From: Alisma plantago-aquatica
Taxonomy: Eukaryota > Streptophyta > Magnoliopsida > Alismatales > Alismataceae
DNA: 64,000 nucleotides
Reading direction: 5' to 3'
NCBI GenBank assembly: GCA_963693085.1
Contig: OY856411.1
Coordinates: 72,687,501 to 72,751,500 of the forward strand
The notes beneath the pieces were generated by a model. That model searched no databases. It worked only from the letters and a program-made list of their open reading frames with translations, and was not told the DNA's origin. Shown here one piece after another: positions 36,601-48,839 of the stretch. Made by a program: the position numbers and the translations under genes. Numbering within the stretch: position 1 is the first letter of the stretch; each line of letters begins with the position of its first letter.

Positions 36601-39076
36601 AGATTCATTCCTCCTTGAAAGGAATTTGATCCACAAAATTCAAACTTAGTAAGGTTAAGGTGAATGATAACTCACCTTACTTTTAAACTTTAGGGATAAC
36701 AACCCTATATAGATATCTCTTAACATCTTCCATTGATATTCAAATTCCTCACATTACTTCTATGTTTGATACACAAATTTCAAATCAGGGTATATCCACT
36801 TTAAATTTTCATTGTGATTTCAAATTTCACTTGGTCAATACCTTTTCACCTAGGTTCCCAACCTATGTTTCATTATTTTCACATAAGGGTGAGGTAATAC
36901 CTCCAACCTTAGATCATATTATTAAATCTCAACTTAGGATATTAATTCTCTTGTGTCAATTTTAAGCATAAATTATGTCTACCCAATCTCTCTCACTCAT
37001 AATAAAATAAAATAAGCATTTTCCTACAGTCTAAATACAAACTTCATCCCATTCTAAGAGAAGAGATAGTGTATCCACACATTATCTTAAAATTTTCACA
37101 TTTTAGGTTGAATCATTCTCAATGTGACTTTAAACTATACATACTTTTTGATTCCATGACTTTCTTATATTTCAAGAAGTCAAGTGTTTATCTCAGTCTT
37201 GATTTTGTGCACAACTCTTCGTAAGATTTCATTATTATATGATTTCTTGTATCTTTTATATTTACACCTCATATCTCATTAGCCTTAGTCCTTTCCTCAA
37301 GGACTCTAACTATGCAGGTACTTTTGGAGTGTTCTCACGTTATGAATCTAGGGAGTGTATCTCGTATTCACTCCTTGCGCCACATAATAACATGAAGGTG
37401 CCCAATATCCTGATTCATGGGCCTCAAGAAAACATAGTTGTTACCTCCCTACCCTATGGTATTATGCATTTAGGGAACAATCACTCCTAATCTCATCGGT
37501 TTTATGTACCTTTAATCCTCCCTATTTGATCTCAAGATTGACTTTAGGCTCTACCATGCCTAAGGTTTATCGAGGGCACATTACTTTCATATGTAATTTT
37601 TTAACCTATATTTCCTCCATCTCTTATGGTGCTCATTATTCTCTTGATTTCCCCTCATTGGGCTCACAGAAACCTTCTCTTCCGGGCTTGGTCCCACATT
37701 GTCAGCCACTTCCATAGTGATTTTTCCTCAAGTCAGAGATGGCATACTTGGGTTCAAAGACTTATACTCAATATATGTTCTCTCATATTTTGTATACTAA
37801 ATACTTTAGGTGACATTCATGATTATCTCAATCTTTAAAACTATTGGTCAACTCACCCTTCTAGGGAAGGTCCTAACCTTGGGTGTCTTCTTGACTCATA
37901 GGAGGAGCTTAGGTTCTCTAGCCACAACTTGACCCAACATGGTTTATGGTTTTTCCTCCCCCATAGGTCCTTTTCCCACTCTTGGGTTGATCCACCCCAG
38001 CTCGGGACACCAACCCTAAAAGTCAAATTGAGGTGATATATTTTTGAGCGTACATTTTTGTTACACCTTCTCAACCCTTATCCCTTTTTTCTCATGGGAG
38101 CCCTCTCTTTTGGGGATCCTCTTTTATTGGGAACCCTCTCTTAAGGATTTTAGTCCCTACAGTGGACGTTCATAACCTTCGCTCATTCGGGATTAGTTTT
38201 GTTCATGGACTTCCTTTTTGGGCTTGGGCTGAGGTGATCTTCCTTTTCAAGCATGATCACTCATCATTCCCATAATGACTTTCTTTCATCCCATGCTCTT
38301 TAACTCACTAGAGGTATCTTATTCAGGGTTTGAGCAAGTTATATCCATAAAATGAGTTGTCATAATTTTCTTATGTTTCTTAAAAAAATTCTCATTAACA
38401 CCTTGATCCACATGTACTCATGCATGGAAGACTGAGTCACCTAACTCGTTTATATTATTGGCATTCTTTCACCATAATCATGGTTCATATGGGTAGGGTT
38501 ACTCTATCACCTACACCACTCCCATTACCCATGATAAGGGTCTAGGGTTAGAGACTACACCTTGCCTCTTAGGGTTTCTATGTCCCATGACCCATTAGGA
38601 TATTCCCAAACCAACCCTAGTTCCTTCTAGGGTTACCTTCACAAAGAAAAACCCATAAAACATTTTTCTTTACTTTGTCATTATTTCCATACTACATATA
38701 TATTAATTGGTGGAGGATTCCTTAATCCTACTTCTTGTCAAAAAAATGTTAACATTACATGAGGAGGGAAGTTCTGTTAGAGTTTATTAAGAAAGAGAAT
38801 GACAAGTGGATGAATTTAGATGAGAAGAAAACTAAAAGGTATTTTACATCAGGAAAAATCTTCTGACTCTGGCCAGGAAGGATGAATGAGTCTGGGAGTT
38901 CTCATACGACGAGTAGTAGTGCGGAGGAAAGTTTTTCGAGCCCCCAAGTCATGGTCTCTTCTAGACACCATCATCATTAGAAAATTTCATAATAGTTCCC
39001 TCATATTTCTACAAAAAAAACTGGAACCTATAAACTTTAAAATATTATTTGAAAATTTTGGGGCTCTGATACCAAA
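36601..39076 (-). other. Interior of the 31135 gypsy-type element, no intact gene
   Basis: 2476 bp from polypurine tract to primer site. No gag or pol motif is recognisable on the minus strand; frames are short. The C/T-rich plus strand could be a heavily decayed gag leader or a naturally non-coding interior as in LARD elements. Confidence 0.6.
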
Positions 39077-42000
39077 TGTAATGACCTCACTTTTCAACAT
39101 CTAAAATTAAGGAAAGACCCAAAAAAATGGGAGAAATTACCTAAAATTTCCAAGGATCCAAATTAAAACAAATAACAAAAAAGAGTAAATAGTTTATATT
39201 AATTCAGGTGGTATTTACAAAATGCTCCTCTAGGTAGTTACATGAACTTCTATCATAAGAATTATACATATGAGAACAAGTATCTTTATAATCCTCCTTA
39301 CAAGTTAGTTTAATGTTTTCATGTAATTTCATCTATCCATCACATCATCATATCTTCATATTAAGCATGTACCTAAAACGTAGTGAAACCAAAATCACTA
39401 ATCAACATATTGGTATACTGCATATGTGGGATGCATACAAAGATGTGCAAGTACATAACAACATATATTCATTCCACTACTTCCAAATAAGAACTGTCAT
39501 TTTTCTTCACATAATCTCCCTTTATGAGATACTCATAGTGGCATTTAAATTATACAAAATGTACATAAACACTCAACAATTTAGTTTTTCAATCCTCAAG
39601 AAAACCTTGGTTAACACTAGAAAACTATATTGTGGGTATTCGTAATCGTAATCACATACCTCAATGGGGAGCCATGCAATTATCATGCAATTACACTTTA
39701 AGAATATTGTCCAATCAAAGAGGAATCCAAGTTGTTCAACATATAATCTACATGTATGTAAATCCTAAAATGTCACCATCACATTAATTATATTAAACAC
39801 TACTTAGGTCCTAATCTAGGTTTTAGGTTTCCTTGTTATTGAGTTATTAATTGAGTCATGCTTTGAAACCCTGATTCATATTAATTTTAGCCATGATTAT
39901 CAAATCCACCATGTTATTATATTATGAACACTAGATTCAATTATTCCTATTAATGACACATCAAGTTATGATCTTTAGCCCTAAAACTCCATATTCATGA
40001 CTATCCACATTTGTAACTCTAATTATCATCATTATGGTCATAATCATGTTAAATGTCCATTACGTTCAACATTGTCAAATTATATCTCATGAAACATATT
40101 TAACATGATTAGGATACAAATCTAAGGTTTAAGTGCTTTAATCATCATTTTAAATATTTGCACTACTTTTAGAATTGGGATTATAATTAGGTGTCAAACT
40201 TATTTTATTCAGATTTCTTTTGTTTTCCTTATAAATTTGACATTTACATTCACCATAATTTGATCTACCATTAAATAGTTAGGCTTAACATAAGATATTC
40301 GATTATTGACCAGTGAATGGATGCCAAATTAGTATGATATATATACCTTTGTTTCTTGATTATCATTTTTCCTTGATCACAAATCCTATTTCGAGTCTAT
40401 CTAAGCACTGGCCCGGAATCAACCACCACCTAGTCTCCTTTGTGAAACTTGTGCAACATGACAACCTCTTCCTCCAAGGACTGGAGGCACGAGACCAACA
40501 TGTCCATCTGCTCACTTTGTAGGTCTTCCCCTCTGGCACAAGCCCCAAAACCAATCTTCCTTTCTTAGTCTCCCCACCAAAAAACCTACCAGGAAGCCAC
40601 GAAGAACTAGCCTCCTTCAACGCAAAAGGTCTGTAGAACCTAAACCTCTTCACATATCTCATGGCCCCCCTTGACATCAAGATTCTCCCCCTCTCTCTCC
40701 TCATGCGGTGGAGTATCATAGAGGTCAAGAACCTCTCAGGTAACCTCCATCATCCCTACATCCCCTTGAGCCTACACGCCTACTTGCATGCTGGTGATGT
40801 CGTAACATGAAGCAGGGTTTTCAGTTGTCACAAGGCTAGGAGGCGTCAGAGCATCACCATCAAGTTTAATATGGTGAAGTATGACCATGGCCACCACCCC
40901 ACTTGTTTTCTCTTCTTCACCTCCTCCTTCCTCTTCATGACATCCAGTTCTACACTCCTGGACACTAGTGTTTGTTCTGCCATGACTCTGGAAAAGGCCA
41001 AGATTCCATGATCTGTGCTCCCTCTCCATGCCAATCTTCTAGCCGCCACTTACATGAAGGCATTCTCCCATCCATCTTATGTCTCATTGCATTAGGGAAG
41101 CAAGGAATCAGAATACTCAGTTTCTCCCTACATTATTGCTCATACAATGATGATTGGGAGAGAGAGATGGGTGAGGTGTCTGGCTTCCTTTCATGTATAT
41201 ATGTTTTTTATGGGAAATTGCATGACATGATCCATGAATATGGAAGGTTCTTTACATACAATTAACTATTGATCCCCCTACTTTTCCTCACAAATCAGAG
41301 CTACATATACTTGCCAAAAGCACAAATACACTTTCCTTCTATGGGTCTCTTTCCCTTTTCCCACAATTATGAAGTGTCTTCCTGGAAAAGTATGCTTAAT
41401 TGTCGAAAGGAACCATTTAATAAATTCCTAAAATAGAGACACATATATTTCCATAAATTATTATCAACTTTACATCAAAAATCCATAAAGGAAAGCATAC
41501 CACTACATGACACATATTGGATAACTTGATCCTTAAATTATTGGAAACTCTTTATGACTTGGGATTTAGGTCATTACTTGTCTCCTTTTTGATATATTTC
41601 TTAAATAAATTTTCCTATTTGAAGTAAACTCCCTAATTCCTTTCAATGTATATTCAATGCATGGGATAAAATGAAATATCTTTCCCATACAAAACTCACT
41701 CCATTTAAACATTATTTAAAACAATACCATAATTTCATGGAATATCCTTTTTCTCCCAATTTCTATAATTCTCTTCCTTTCCATTTGATTTTTAAGTATA
41801 AAAAAAGTTAAATCAAAGTAATACTATTGATGTCTCAAAACATGTTGCCAAACTAGCTAGATAATTACTCTTTTAACTATGTAAACACCACACATCTTAT
41901 TTCTTTTGGAAACTTGCATATCACCTCATTTTCATATTATCCAATAATTCATAAAGCAATTACTATTTATTTGCACATAAAATATCTTATTCTTTATCTT

Positions 42001-42137
42001 GTGCTCCAAGGACCTATTTGAAAGCAAATAATCTCACAAGTATCCTTCTCATTCTATCAATAATATAATTGGAAAATTTAGTTATCAATCCGTGGCTTAT
42101 TTTTATATAATTCAATTTTACGGAAATTTCGGATATA
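39077..42137 (-). repeat. 5' LTR (minus) of gypsy-type element
   Basis: Starts TGTAATGACC next to the primer site. Uninterrupted, so it preserves both empty sites of the insertions found in the other LTR: ATGCTCCTCTAGG at about 39222, and the GGCCCGGAATC region near 40410. Confidence 0.85.
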
Positions 42138-42140
42138 ACT

Positions 42141-43102
42141 AGCTCCACATTATGTCAGTATTGATGTTGATAATCATATTATTACTTCATCAACAATGAT
42201 TGGTATCTAGCAAGACTTGATTGGTGCCCAAATAATGGGAGATGTTAGAGAGCATCTACAACCTATTGTTGTGACTAGTGTTATAGTGATGATAGAATCC
42301 CTTTGTCTATGATATCTAGATTGAACCTCAAGCATGGAAAGGTATTCCTCTTGATGTTCAATGTTTGTTCTTTGATCTAGAGTGGACTATTTGAGATAAA
42401 ATGAGTTCAATATCATATATTCACTCATATGAGCATGGCCATGGATTTCCTAGTTTTTGTCATCAAGTGGTCGGTGTATCACCATCATAGGAGGGACAAA
42501 TGTCATGTAAATTACTCACAATAATCAACATGACTCACATTGCTCCTAAGCACTGCTAGTATGGAGACCCTTATTTAAGGTCGCTTTGGGTAGTATTGTA
42601 GTACATTGAAAACCACATGATCATTGTAGTGACTTTATGTCTAAGGACCACCATCACCGTTGTCATACTCATTTATGATTTTGACTGCCATTTATTGCTT
42701 ACATTTATCATACTCAAGTTTACTCTATTAGGTACACTTGTTCGTTACAAGTACATGTGTGTTTGAATTGATATCCAATATCATGACTAATGAGACATAG
42801 TCATTAGTCAACGCACATACTAGTCTTCATTTTTATTATCATCATGATTTACACTATAATATCCGACCATGGATGTTGAAAAGAATGAATACTCTTAGCA
42901 TACATGTGATGTCATGTTCAGGTCCCCAAATAAAAATCACATGTTATTGAGTCATATGTTGTTAGGGTATTATTGTATTTATTCATAATCTCATTTTGCA
43001 CCAAACAAAATAATTGGAATTTCCTATTATAATAATCAAATTTATTACAATATGTACCAATACAATCATCACATGACTGGCTCTCAAGACATACAACCAA
43101 CA
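42141..43102 (-). repeat. Proximal part of antisense host-copia-family LTR
   Basis: On the minus strand it begins TGTTGGTTGTATG and shares AGAGCCAGTCATGTGATGAT with the LTRs at 4979 and 22996. It continues at 31134 across the gypsy-type insertion. No coding copia sequence adjoins either side, so it may be a solo LTR or the remnant of a truncated element. Confidence 0.7.
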
Positions 43103-44780
43103 AAAACATCACTTAATTCACTTCTTCATAATCAATGTCTTTCCATCTATGAAGCACATGCCCCCACTGACTACTGTCTTCAGATCTACTAGATCCTCAA
43201 ATTTAATGATGAAGAAATTTTTTGGTTCTCGAGATGATCTAAAAAGATAATATAGGCTAGATATTCCTATTGAAAGATACTCATTACAACTAATCATTTT
43301 TCCTTAAAAAAATGGATAATGTTGACAAATTGTCACCTCAACTTTGCCTAGGAAACATAATAGTGTGTGGTTCTTTATAACTTTTTCAATATCCTTAGTC
43401 TTGCTAGTTTTAGATAGTTTGACCTAACCTCAGTGGTGTTGCTAATCATGCATATTCTTCTTTTTTTGTAGGAGCTATCCTGTAGATCACATCATCTCTA
43501 AAATGAATATTTGAAGGCCTAGTTGCAATGCCAATACTACCCATAACAAGCCACCAAAGTTTATGTGATTATGACATATTAGTAGCTATATCGTCCATAT
43601 ATAGATTACACCTATGTTTGTGTGGTTCCTGTAAAAATTGATTTGGTGTACATGTGATAAATACTAGAATGCTTACTTTTATTGTTATTCTTATTTATAT
43701 AAAATGATTTCAAATTGTGGTACATGTGAATACTTTTACTTATTAATCATGTGTTTCCCACTTGTACTTATGATATACATATGCTAAAACCTCAATTTAT
43801 ATGAGAGATATATTGTTGGGTGCATTTCTACAACAGTCGTGTTAAAAGTCTATTATTGCATATGTAAATAATGAATGATTGAACATACAATGTCCAGTAA
43901 GTGGGTTTTATACTATAAAGATTTATTACAGTGGAAATTGGGGTTATTTAATTTAAGTTCAAAATGTTTTATAATTGGAAGAAATGTGTGCCCATACTTA
44001 TCAGTTGTCTTTATCAAATTCAATATGACAGTCTTATTTGATATTGGTTTTCATAAAGATAGGAAGGACAACACATAATCGACAATTGAGCATGGTTAGA
44101 CAATTATTCCCATCTAGTTTGCTTCTGAATTAACTATCACAACCAATGGTGATCTCCCTTTTTCCTATTGTATAGGAAATATCACGAGCATACATCCAAC
44201 AAAGACAAGATTCCTACTAGGAAATAGATCATTTTGCATTAATAATTCTTATTCATTTTGACATTTTTTCTAACACTTGCATTATTGCTTCTTGTTTCTC
44301 TTTATATATAGTACATATGTGTGCTTTTCTATGACTAAGAAGTATACATGTATATTGTTCACAATTAAGATTACATTTCAGATTATATTCAATGAATGAT
44401 TCTAAAATTTTAATGGTCTAGAGAATTTGTGAACTTTATTTAATGTGGTAAGTACAAATTCTTGTAGAGAAAATAGCAAAAAAACTTTATATCTTTGTAT
44501 TGTAGATAGGTCCTCGATCATGACAGTCTGGAAGGATTATGGTGATCACTTACAAATTGGTCACTACAGTCAATAATAATTCATGTCATATATTGCCTTC
44601 TCATGCACAATGGTATAATTTTTGGGAGAAATGTGCCACTCTAAGGTTTACATCAGTGTAGAGTATTGTGTACCAATCCTGGTAGTAGATTTGGAATGAG
44701 TACTATAGGCAAAAGAAGTCTTGGTACTATTCAATCACTATAATTTATTACTAAATACATTAATGTGTTTGATGATGATT
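43103..44780. other. No recognisable gene
   Basis: AT-rich, with frames shorter than 70 codons and no family motifs. Confidence 0.4.
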
Positions 44781-46675
44781 TTTTTCCCCTAAAGTACCTT
44801 TTTCGTTTCCATAAATTCTAGAATAACCCCTCAATTTTCAAAATTCCTAACTACCCCTTGTCTATTACCCTCAATTAGTTGGGTAATGGATAAAACCAAA
44901 CCATCACTTGTTTGTTACCCTCTGTTAGCAATGTAATTAACCTTTCATTTTTCTTTTTATTTAGAACCTTTTCCACTACATATATTGATCACACCTATGT
45001 TTGTGTGGTGCTATACCAAGTATTGATAAATTCAAATATAATATTTTTTAGTGAGAATGATCAGACTTGTATGGTTGAATTCAGATGCAACTGTAGTAGA
45101 CCATGAAATTGTTGTAGACCATCAAGTCAAGTGGTCAATTTTGGTTTTGTTCAACCATGAACTGACCTTTGTCGAACCCATCTAAACACATGGAACCTGA
45201 ACCAACACCAACACATGTAAGAGTTGTATAAAGCTTTTTGCAAACCCGTACAGACATGATCACAACTCAACCTGATTTGACCAGATATAACATTACAGAA
45301 ATGATTCAACTATACATACTAGACATAAAACAAAAACAGGATAAATGTTGAAACCCGCTAGACCTGTACGCAACTAGAAGAATTATAAGCTACTCGACAG
45401 AGATCGAATCACAACACATTTGGCTTGATCCGACCCAATATCTAAAAAAAATATCTTTGAAAACTAAAGTTTTTGTATTGGGCTCAGGTACATCAAGTTT
45501 CTTGCATGCCTAATTGTAATGAAATAAGGTTTTCAAAATTTAGTTTGAAGCATCAATCAAACTTGGTTCAACCCTGGTAATAAACATACTAATAATATTT
45601 TATCTTATTATTTTTAACCAAAGTCTAGGTCTGTTTATTTGGGTTATACATCTTTTACCACTTGAGTCACTACAGACTGACAATTCTATTAAAATATTAA
45701 TTACTCATGGTATTTATTGGTTTGTACTCGTTTCAAATCTTATACTTTTTGAGCTTGATTTGGATCGATAAAATTCATATATGCAACTAACCTAGTGGAC
45801 ACCAATTTTCATTGTCATTGACCGGTTTAACACATTGTTCTCAACATTTTTTTTCTTCTCTGGTTGGACATGTCAAACTCACTAAGGAAGATAGTAACTT
45901 TAACAACCTACTTCCTTTACCGTAGGGATGGCAAAAAAATCAGACTGATCTAATCCAACTTGAAAATTCTAAGTTCAGGATTGTCAGTAAGGTTGATTCA
46001 GGTCAGCACAAATTAAGTTCGAGTTAGTGAGGTCTAGTTTTCCTCCTCTTATGCCTAGGTAGAGATAGTTAGGTTTGTTTAATCATTTTTTTTTCTTTTT
46101 AGTCTTTATAATAGAATGCTCATTATATTGTTTCGGTTAAGTCAATTCGATTGGTCCAAGTTAAGTCTATGCAAGTTTACAACAAGTTTATTACAACTTT
46201 TTCTCAAGTGCAGTTTCAAGATGTATGTGTATTGACTCTATATAGTCCTACCATAACACATGCAACCTGAACTCGATCGGACCCAACCCAATTCAAGCCG
46301 ACATAAACAAGATTTGTAAAATCTCTATCACAGACTTGTAAAGACATGCATATTTAAAAAATCTCTATCACAGACCCATAAAGACCAGCCTAAAATGAAC
46401 CATATTCAACCTGCCAATATAAGGACAATGAATATTCTATTATAAAGAGTAGATAAAATGTATTCTAATATTAGTTTTATATTTATTGATACTTGGTATG
46501 CCATCGACAATTTTAAATATAGATGGTGAATTTTCATTGTTACAAACATGAATCGAGTTTAGCATTAAAACATATTGAATCAACCAACAACCCCCAGACA
46601 GGGGATTACGGGGATTATTGGAAAATGAGGGGGTACTCTTTAATTTCGAGAAAATAAGGGGGGTATAGGGAAAAG
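44781..46675. mobile_element. TIR element, MULE-like, non-autonomous
   Basis: The left end (44781-44870: CCCCTAAAGTACC, TAACCCCTCAATTTTC, CTACCCCTTGTC) matches the reverse complement of the right end (46590-46675: GACAGGGGATTACGGGG, GAAAATGAGGGGGTAC, GGGGGGTATAGGG). The TIRs are imperfect and about 85 bp long. The interior (about 1.7 kb) has no transposase and is rich in AACCCRACCCAA-like words at 45150-46400. A clear TSD was not found, so superfamily is by analogy with its neighbour. Confidence 0.5.
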
Positions 46676-47192
46676 GCATATATGATACTCTTTAAAATGT
46701 TCTTTTAAGAGTTTATTCCCATTACCCCCTCAGTTTTCTGGAAATCCCTAAAAGCCCTCTCCGTTTTCACTAATTCTAACCACCCCCCACTGATTCCTTT
46801 TCCGTTAGCTACCCTGAAGGTGATATATGGACGGATGTTCTCCCTTTTCTGTTCTCATGTCAAAACATCAATTGTGAATCAACTAGACCTTTAATACTTA
46901 TATATTTTTCGAGTGCTTTGATACTTATATATTATTAATTCAAATATTATGCTATATTAGGATTATTAAAATTATGTAACTCTTAAAAATATCAATTCAT
47001 CTATTTTTCATTTACAAGAGTATTTCTCCATAGATAAGCCACTTAGTGACTCCCCCAGACAGTGGGTCAGCTTACGTGACCTGATAGTTTATTTCTGAAG
47101 TGCACAACTTGGGAGTCAAACCTGAGTTCCTTCATTGGGATTTCATTAGTTTGCTTCCCAAATTATACCTTGCTAACAATTCATTGTATATT

Positions 47193-47211
47193 ACACACAC
47201 ACACATACAAA

Positions 47212-47251
<40 letters not shown>

Positions 47252-47270
47252 TTGTGTGTGTGTGTGTGTG
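47193..47270. repeat. (CA)n-(TA)n-(TG)n compound microsatellite
   Basis: CA repeats, TA repeats, then TG repeats, which together form a potential long hairpin. Confidence 0.95.
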
Positions 47271-48075
47271 TTAAAGTTTTGGATCGGTCCAGGGTAAGAA
47301 ATGGCTAATCAAATTTTTTTGATAATCAAATCAATAATTTGTTAGGAACCAAATTTTGATCATTTTGTTCAAATCTAAAATCTAAATAAATTACGGAACT
47401 TAAAATTCAAAATTAACATGATTTGTTTAATTTAGATTGGCAATAAACTCCGGATAAAATCTTGACATCCATATAATTGATACTCAACTTCAACTCCAAT
47501 GACTGAGACCACATTTGGTACAAAATCAATCTATAACTATTGACAGAACACTCAACCAAGAATCAACGTATATATACTAATAAACCTAAACATAATAATT
47601 TCGTATATGCTTAAATGGTTTGAATGATGTTGCAAATAATAAATCTCATACTAGAGACGAGCTGAAATAAAAGAATTTTTTTTTTACAATTTAAGTTGGA
47701 TCTTTAGGATAAATGTAAGTCAGTTGGTTTAGTGTTAGATTAGTAAATGATCTAAACAAAGTAAATCTAAATTTTTACAAACGTACATTGATATACTTAT
47801 CATAAAGAGTTATCGAAATATGAGTCCAAGTCTTTATCAACTTAATAATATAAATGAGGCTCGTACAAAGTTCTAAATGAATAATCTATATACATTTTAG
47901 ATTTGGATTGAGTGAATAAAATCTGGGTTCTAGTAGGCCACTGATTGTCAAAAAATCCCATCAGCCATTTCTGACCCAAACAAAATTTTAACATCTCTTT
48001 ATATAAATAATAAATTAGAATGTGTTTATTTTTCAATAAATTATAGCATCTAAACAATCCTAGTATAATATAATA

Positions 48076-48320
48076 TCTATACTACTATAAAAATAGCGAG
48101 TTTGATGCTACGCTCTCCTTGATTCACTCTCTTCTCTCATTTTTTCAAGGAATTTTGCTCCTATAAATATTTATATTCACACTCTCCTATTAACTTTTAT
48201 TATCTTTAATTCTGTATTTCTCACTCCTTCCCACGAAAACGGTTAATTGATTTTCTCTTTTCAAACAACCAACACATAAATTTTTTATGTCACGTGCATG
48301 TGCACGTGTGTGTTCACTAG
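48076..48320 (+). mobile_element. Small non-autonomous Helitron
   Basis: 245 bp. It starts TCTATACTACTATAAAAATA, the usual plant Helitron 5' end, and ends CACTAG (CTRR rule). A CACGTGCA-TG-TGCACGTG palindrome ends 12 bp before the 3' terminus. It sits between A (48075) and T (48321), as Helitrons do, without a TSD. No RepHel gene. Confidence 0.82.
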
Positions 48321-48839
48321 TATAAGTATTAAAGGTCACGTTGGTCTACACATGACCAATTGATACAAAAAGGTACAGCTGCCCATTTAGCGCCGTCACA
48401 GCAGCTGACGGAAAGGTATCAGAGGAGGTTGAAGGAATTAGGGAAATGGGAGGGGGCGTTTAGGGATTTCTGAAAAAGTGAGGGGGGCATTTACGGAATA
48501 AACTTTTGTTTTAAGTATGGGCTGCATTTTAAGTTAAGAATTTCAATAGCTCAAGAGGCGTGCATTCATTGTCTAAGCAATCAAACTAATAAAGTAATCA
48601 CCTATTAGAACTTTCAAGTCATGTGGCATTCTCGAAAAATGACAGTTAGAGTGATGGTTGATGAAAAGTGTATTAGTGTATGATTTCTTTTCTTAAATGC
48701 TATATTATTCAGCTTATAAACCAATCGTATCATCTGTTTGTTTTTGTGAACACGGTTTTTGCTCTTGGTTACATTTGGGATTCATACCCTTTAATAAGAT
48801 GAGAGAAGAGGAGTTGGTATGGTTATATTACTGTTGCAA

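Larger units (their letters stand above)
31135..42137 (-). mobile_element. Gypsy-type element with 3 kb LTRs and degraded interior, antisense
   Basis: Left LTR 31135-36600 (5466 bp, of which 2409 bp are a solo LTR and a Cassandra plus their TSDs, leaving 3057 bp) and right LTR 39077 to about 42137 (about 3061 bp). Perfect minus-strand primer site TGGTATCAGAGCC at 39062-39074. A minus-strand tract resembling chromovirus polypurine context (AAATTCCTTTCAAGGAGGAA) lies next to the left LTR. The LTRs run TGCATCC...GGTCATTACA on the minus strand. AGCTC is found just before the left edge (31130-31134) and at 42141-42145, three bases past the expected right edge. It sits inside an LTR of the host-copia family. 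Confidence 0.82.
46709..48505. mobile_element. Non-autonomous MULE with 9-bp TSD
   Basis: 1797 bp. The left end GAGTTTATTCCCATTACCCC... and the reverse complement of the right end AAGTTTATTCCGTAAATGCC... share about 100 bp (CCCTCAGTTTTCTGGAAATC versus CCCTCACTTTTTCAGAAATC, then CCCTAAA.GCCC). Flanked by TTCTTTTAA (46700-46708) and TTGTTTTAA (48506-48514), a 9-bp TSD with one mismatch, as expected for Mutator-like elements. No transposase. It contains a microsatellite and a Helitron. Confidence 0.75.

Noticed and set aside
40363..40728. 121-codon minus-strand ORF
   Set aside because: Located within the gypsy-type LTR, with no domain, and disrupted in the other LTR copy.
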